DNA from: Clostridia bacterium
GTDB lineage: Bacteria > Bacillota > Clostridia > Oscillospirales > CAG-272
Direction: 5' to 3'
Length of the DNA stretch: 9,523 bases
Assembly: GCA_017379815.1 (NCBI GenBank)
Contig: JAFNVK010000171.1
Coordinates: 1-9,523 of the forward strand
Shown here: positions 6,011 through 9,523 of the stretch, in pieces
Position numbering within the stretch: the first letter of the stretch is position 1
Layout: every line of letters starts with the position of its first letter
Notes under the pieces: generated by a model
What the model saw: the letters and a program-made list of their open reading frames with translations, nothing else
What the model was told of the DNA's origin: nothing
Database searches by the model: none
Made by a program: the position numbers and the translations under genes

Positions 6011-6538
6011 ATGGCACGTCCGTTTGCGCACTTTTGCACCGTTACCAAGCACCGCCACCGCGTGATCGCCCATTGCTTTCGGGCAGGGATCGGCTGGCAG
6101 GGGCTGTTCCACGATCTGTCCAAGTATTCGCCCACCGAGTTTTTGCCCGGGGCGCGCTACTACCAGGGCACGCGAAGCCCTACCGAGCGCGAGCGCGAGC
6201 TCTTTGGCTATTCGGCGGCCTGGATGCACCACAAGGGGCGCAACCGCCATCACTACGAGTATTGGGTGGATCTGAATATGCAGACAAAGCGATACGAGCC
6301 TGTGCCGATGCCCGTGCGCTACGTCAAGGAGATGTTTTGTGACCGCGTGGCGGCGAGCAAGATCTATCAGGGAAAGAACTACACCGATTCCTCTGCCTTG
6401 GACTACTATTTGCGCGGCCGCGCGCGTGACAAGATGCATCCTGCCACGGCCGATCAGCTTGAGGAATGGCTCATCATGCTCAAGGAAAAGGGCGAGAAGG
6501 AGACCTTTCGCCACCTTCGCGGAATTTCAAACCGATAA
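6011..6538 (+). CDS. DUF5662 family protein, function unknown
   Basis: I recognise this 175-residue protein as DUF5662, a short family common in clostridia that databases sometimes mislabel 'catalase'; nothing here resembles a catalase. Conserved polar residues are striking: H14, H16 and H21 near the start, the pair H34-D35 in GLFHDLSKYSPTEF, then WMHHKGRNRHHYEYW with H73, H74, H80 and H81. The His/Asp spacing (H...HD...HH) resembles an HD-domain metal site, so a metal-dependent phosphohydrolase-like activity is possible; this is inference from the motif only. No signal peptide or membrane segment is visible. ATG 6011 is chosen because family members start just before the HF-T-T-HRH block. 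GAGAGG (5995-6000) lies ten bases upstream, and a closer AGGAG (6004-6008) is only two bases away. The gene is monocistronic with its own promoter, and faces pheT tail to tail. Confidence 0.85.
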   Translation: MARPFAHFCTVTKHRHRVIAHCFRAGIGWQGLFHDLSKYSPTEFLPGARYYQGTRSPTERERELFGYSAAWMHHKGRNRHHYEYWVDLNMQTKRYEPVPMPVRYVKEMFCDRVAASKIYQGKNYTDSSALDYYLRGRARDKMHPATADQLEEWLIMLKEKGEKETFRHLRGISNR

Positions 6539-6542
6539 AAAG

Positions 6543-6576
6543 ATCCCCGTAAGCGATCGGCTTACGGGGATTTTTT
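6543..6576. terminator. Bidirectional terminator between DUF5662 and pheT
   Basis: A 12-bp stem (6543-6554 ATCCCCGTAAGC with 6560-6571) and a 5-base loop are followed by T x6 on the plus strand (6571-6576). An A run just upstream (6537-6541) gives a U tract for transcripts from the minus strand. It lies in the 44-base gap between convergent stop codons and should end both the DUF5662 and pheST transcripts. Confidence 0.92.
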
Positions 6577-6582
6577 ATGCGA

Positions 6583-8988
6583 TTATCCTCTCAACTCAAG
6601 TCCCATCTTGAACTTGAGATCGTTGAGGATCTTCTTGGAGACCTTGTCGGCCTCCTCAACGGTGAGGGTGCGGTCGGAGGCGCGCAGGGTCACGCGCAGG
6701 GAGACCGATTTCTTGCCCTCGCCAACCTGCGGGCCGCGGTAGATGTCAAAGAGAGCAACGCTCTCAACCAGCTTTCCGCCCGCCTTTTCCATCACGCCCT
6801 CGATCGCGCCGACCTCCATGTCCTCGTCGCAGACGAAGGAGAAGTCACGCGTGGTGGCGGGATACTTGGGCAGAGGACGGTAGGTCTTCTCGGTGTTGCC
6901 GCTCGCAAAGAGGGCATCAAAATCCAGCTCGGCCACGAAGACGGGGGCGGAGAAGTCGTAGTTCTTTGCCATCAGCGGATGTGCCTGGCCGAAGATGCCA
7001 AGCTCGGTGCCGTCCTCCAGGAGGATCTTGGCGCATCTGCCGGGATGGTAGGAATCGTTCTCCGTGCAGGCCGTAAAGACAGCCTTTCCGATACCGGCAA
7101 GCGCAAGCATATTCTCGCAGATGCCCTTCATGGCGTAGAAGTCGGTCGCGCCGTAAGCGCCAAGCGTCAGCACGCGGCGCTCCTCGGGAAGCTCGTTTGC
7201 AGATTCCTTCGGCAGATAGATGGTTGCGATCTCAAAGAGACGGACCTTCTCGTTGTTGAAGTTGTTGTTGCGTGCCAGCACCTCCATCATCGAGGGGAGA
7301 GCGGTGGTGCGCATCACGCTGGTGTCCTCGCCAAGCGGGTTGGAGATGACTACCGAGCGGCGCAGAGCGCTGTCTGCGGGCATGCGGATCTTATCGTAAT
7401 ACTTGGGGCTGATGAAGGAGTAGGTCTGGATCTGCGAATAACCCATGCCCACCATAGCCGCCTCGGTGCTCACCTCAAAGAGCTGCTTGGGGCTTCTGCC
7501 GCCCAAGGTGGTCTCGGCGTTCATGCTGGAGGACTCGATCTTGTCGTAGCCGTAAATGCGGCAGACCTCCTCGGCAATATCGTTCATGCAGCCAAGATCG
7601 GCGCGGAAGGAGGGAACGTAGATCTTTCCGTCCTCCACGCGGCAGCCAAGATGCGTCAGCGTGTTGAGCATATGCTCCACGGGAATATTCATGCCGAGGA
7701 ACTCGTTGTAGCGCTCGGGCATGAAGGGAAGCACGGTCTGCTTCCAGGGCGTGGGGTAGACGTCGATCATGCCGTCCACCACGTCACCCGCACCCAAAAG
7801 CTCAACCAGCTCGCAGGCTCTCTCAAGACCGGGAATGCAGTTTTCGGGATCAAGGCCCTTTTCAAAGCGGGCAGAGGACTCGGTTCTCATGCCGTTCTTC
7901 TTGGCCGTTACGCGGACGGAAGCACCGTTGAAGCAAGCGGACTCAAAGACCACGGTTGCGGTATTCTCGGTGATCTCGGAGTTTGCACCGCCCATAACGC
8001 CTGCCAGAGCGCAGGCCTTTTTGCTGTCCGCGATCACCAGCATGGAGCTGTCCAGCGTGTGATCGGTATCGTCCAACGAACGGAAGGCTTCACCGTCGGC
8101 AGCACGGCGCACGTCGATCGCGGCACCGTCCAGGCAGGTATAGTCGAAAGCGTGCATGGGCTGGCCGTACTCGAGCATGACGTAGTTGGTGATGTCTACG
8201 ATATTGTTGATGGGACGCACGCCCGAGGCGCGCAGACGCATACGGAGCCAGAGCGGAGAGGGAGCGATCTTGACGTTCTTAACCACTCTTGCGGCGTAGC
8301 GGTAGCAGAGATCGGGAGCGGAGATCTTGACGTTGAGATACTTGTTTACGTCGTCTCCATCGCCCGCGCCCTTGACCACGGGAGCTTTTACCGTGAGGGG
8401 TCTGTCGAAGGAAACAGCGGTCTCGCGTGCCAGACCGATCACCGAGAGGCAATCGGGGCGGTTGGAGGTGATCTCAAACTCCACGGAGGTGTCCTTCAGA
8501 AGAAGCACGTCGCGAATGTCCTCGCCGATGCGATCCTCGTTCTCGGGATCGAGAATGAGAATGCCGTTCTCCTCCTTGCCGGGCATATCGTGGGCGGTGA
8601 GCTGAAGCTCGCCCATAGAGCAGAGCATACCGCTCGACTCCACGCCGCGCAGCTTTCCGGCCTTGATGGTTACGCCGCCGGGCAGCTTGGCCACGGGGAG
8701 TGCGGCAGGCACGAGCGCGCCGACAAAGACGTTCTGTGCGCCGGTAACGATCTGAATGTCGTGTCCGTGTGCGTCGCCCGCATCCACCTTGCAGATCCAG
8801 AGGTGATCCGAATCGGGGTGCTTTTCCATGGCGGTGACCTTAGCCACGACGACGTTTTCGATCTCCTCGCCGAGGACCTCAAAGCCCTCTACCTTGGAGC
8901 CGGTGATGGTCAATTTATCGCAATAGGTCTGATTGTCGATCCCGTCGGTGTTGACGAAATCCGAAAGCCAATTTCTCGAAAGATTCAT
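6583..8988 (-). CDS. pheT: Phenylalanine--tRNA ligase beta subunit
   Basis: This is the beta chain of the alpha2-beta2 enzyme that attaches phenylalanine to tRNA-Phe in the cytoplasm. The length of 801 residues is normal for bacterial PheT, and all domains are present in order. These are the N-terminal region and tRNA-binding OB fold (about 40-155, with HPDSDHLWICKVDAG at 57-71 and GMLCSMGEL at 120-128); the B3/B4 editing region (about 210-395, with RPINNIVDITNYVMLEYGQP from 258); the B5 domain with D464, D470, E473 and E474 and the block RIYGYDKIE; the catalytic-like core (about 485-695, with SNPLGEDTSVMRTTALP from 549); and the C-terminal FDX-ACB anticodon-binding domain (about 705-800, starting YRPLPKYPATTRDFSF). 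AAGGAGG (minus strand, 8998-9004) lies nine bases before the ATG and touches the pheS stop codon. It is co-transcribed with pheS and ends at the shared terminator at 6543-6576. Confidence 0.98.
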   Translation of the reverse strand: MNLSRNWLSDFVNTDGIDNQTYCDKLTITGSKVEGFEVLGEEIENVVVAKVTAMEKHPDSDHLWICKVDAGDAHGHDIQIVTGAQNVFVGALVPAALPVAKLPGGVTIKAGKLRGVESSGMLCSMGELQLTAHDMPGKEENGILILDPENEDRIGEDIRDVLLLKDTSVEFEITSNRPDCLSVIGLARETAVSFDRPLTVKAPVVKGAGDGDDVNKYLNVKISAPDLCYRYAARVVKNVKIAPSPLWLRMRLRASGVRPINNIVDITNYVMLEYGQPMHAFDYTCLDGAAIDVRRAADGEAFRSLDDTDHTLDSSMLVIADSKKACALAGVMGGANSEITENTATVVFESACFNGASVRVTAKKNGMRTESSARFEKGLDPENCIPGLERACELVELLGAGDVVDGMIDVYPTPWKQTVLPFMPERYNEFLGMNIPVEHMLNTLTHLGCRVEDGKIYVPSFRADLGCMNDIAEEVCRIYGYDKIESSSMNAETTLGGRSPKQLFEVSTEAAMVGMGYSQIQTYSFISPKYYDKIRMPADSALRRSVVISNPLGEDTSVMRTTALPSMMEVLARNNNFNNEKVRLFEIATIYLPKESANELPEERRVLTLGAYGATDFYAMKGICENMLALAGIGKAVFTACTENDSYHPGRCAKILLEDGTELGIFGQAHPLMAKNYDFSAPVFVAELDFDALFASGNTEKTYRPLPKYPATTRDFSFVCDEDMEVGAIEGVMEKAGGKLVESVALFDIYRGPQVGEGKKSVSLRVTLRASDRTLTVEEADKVSKKILNDLKFKMGLELRG

Positions 8989-9003
8989 TCTTGTTTACCT
9001 CCT

Positions 9004-9523
9004 TCAGAACTGCTCGAGGAAGCGTTCGTCGTTCTCATAGAACAGACGAATGTCGTCGATGCCGTATTTCTTCATGGCGATACGCTCAAGGCCCAGGCCA
9101 AAGGCAAATCCGGAGTATTCCTCGGGATCAATGCCGCAGTTGGAAAGCACGAAGGGGTGCACCATGCCGGCACCGAGGATCTCGATCCAGCCCTCGCCCT
9201 TGCACAGACGGCAGCCCTTGCCGCCGCAAACGTAGCAGGAAACGTCCACCTCGGCGGAAGGCTCCGTGAAGGGGAAGTGGTGCGGACGGAAGCGGATGCG
9301 CGTGTTTTCGCCAAAGAGCTTCTTGGCAAAGATCTCAAGCGTTCCCTTGAGGTCGCCCATGGTAATGCCCTTGTCCACGACCAGGCCCTCCAGCTGATGG
9401 AAGAGCGGCGAGTGGGTGGCGTCAAGCGCATCGGAGCGGTATACGCGGCCGGGGGAGATAATGCGGATCGGAGGCTTCTGATGCTCCATGGTACGCACCT
9501 GAACGGGCGAGGTCTGGGAGCGG
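9004..9523 (-). CDS. pheS: Phenylalanine--tRNA ligase alpha subunit, C-terminal part (5' end outside window)
   Basis: The alpha subunit holds the aminoacylation active site of the phenylalanyl-tRNA synthetase. The window contains the C-terminal half, about 172 residues, and the frame stays open to the right edge. The GTG at 9496-9498 is an internal valine (TSPVQVRTMEHQKPPIR is contiguous coding), not a start. Class II motif 2 is visible as PGRVYRSDALDATHSPLFHQLEG and motif 3 as SGFAFGLGLERIAM. Between them lies a CYVCGGKGCRLCKGEG segment with four cysteines, the knuckle-like insert normal for Bacillota PheS. The protein ends FLEQF, as in the family. The gap to pheT is only 15 bases, confirming the usual pheST operon. 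Any T-box or leader regulation would lie beyond the window. Confidence 0.97.
   Translation of the reverse strand, partial: RSQTSPVQVRTMEHQKPPIRIISPGRVYRSDALDATHSPLFHQLEGLVVDKGITMGDLKGTLEIFAKKLFGENTRIRFRPHHFPFTEPSAEVDVSCYVCGGKGCRLCKGEGWIEILGAGMVHPFVLSNCGIDPEEYSGFAFGLGLERIAMKKYGIDDIRLFYENDERFLEQF

Noticed and set aside
5148..6017. Minus-strand open frame of 289 codons opposite the ligase C-terminus
   Set aside because: It crosses the ligase terminator and the DUF5662 promoter and mirrors the conserved A5-A10 motifs on the other strand; no domain is recognisable.
9183..9241. Cys-rich CxxC/CxxC segment in PheS as a possible unusual zinc insertion
   Set aside because: The same four-cysteine segment is normal in PheS of Bacillota, including Bacillus-type enzymes.
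1..9523. Search for CRISPR repeats, tRNA or rRNA genes, insertion sequences, toxin-antitoxin or phage genes
   Set aside because: No direct repeat array, cloverleaf-like gene, transposase/integrase motif or terminal inverted repeats were found by reading; a computational scan was not possible here.

Overview
The window looks like chromosomal DNA from a GC-rich member of the Bacillota, most likely class Clostridia (uncultured gut Oscillospirales or Christensenellales type). This rests on strong AGGAGG-type ribosome binding sites, near-perfect housekeeping promoters, U-tailed hairpin terminators, a PheS carrying the Cys-rich CxxCxxxxCxxC insert seen in Bacillota, a MarR/acyl-CoA synthetase pair, and a DUF5662 protein typical of clostridia. 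The taxon is inferred from these features and not from a marker-gene comparison. Stop codons TAA and TGA are both used and nothing suggests a non-standard code.

Layout. (1) Positions 2-1676 are a tight plus-strand operon whose start lies outside the window. It holds the C-terminal part of a LiaF-like envelope protein, a single-pass membrane protein with a DUF4097-like repeat ectodomain, and a GNAT acetyltransferase. The genes are joined by ATGA stop/start overlaps and end at a strong terminator (1691-1726). (2) Positions 1796-3625 encode a two-domain family 2 glycosyltransferase, probably for a surface polysaccharide. (3) Positions 3690-5894 are a two-gene operon: a MarR regulator and a long-chain acyl-CoA-synthetase-like AMP-forming ligase. 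It has a perfect TTGACA-17-TATAAT promoter flanked by two copies of the palindrome GTTGAC-NN-GTCAAC, and it ends at a hairpin terminator. (4) Positions 6011-6538 are a single DUF5662 gene with its own consensus promoter. It converges on (5) the minus-strand pheS-pheT operon (phenylalanyl-tRNA synthetase), and the two units share a bidirectional terminator. pheS runs off the right edge.

How they fit together. Units 1 and 2 point to the cell envelope (envelope-stress sensing and surface glycan assembly). Unit 3 is probably a self-regulated fatty-acid activation module. pheST is housekeeping. There is no transposase, integrase, CRISPR array, tRNA or rRNA in the window, and every gap between genes is shorter than 150 bases. 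I found no convincing evidence of a new multi-gene system. The most informative signals are the MarR operator/promoter architecture, whose first operator and -35 box contain the stop codon of the upstream glycosyltransferase, and the regular 19-20 residue repeat in the membrane-anchored protein.
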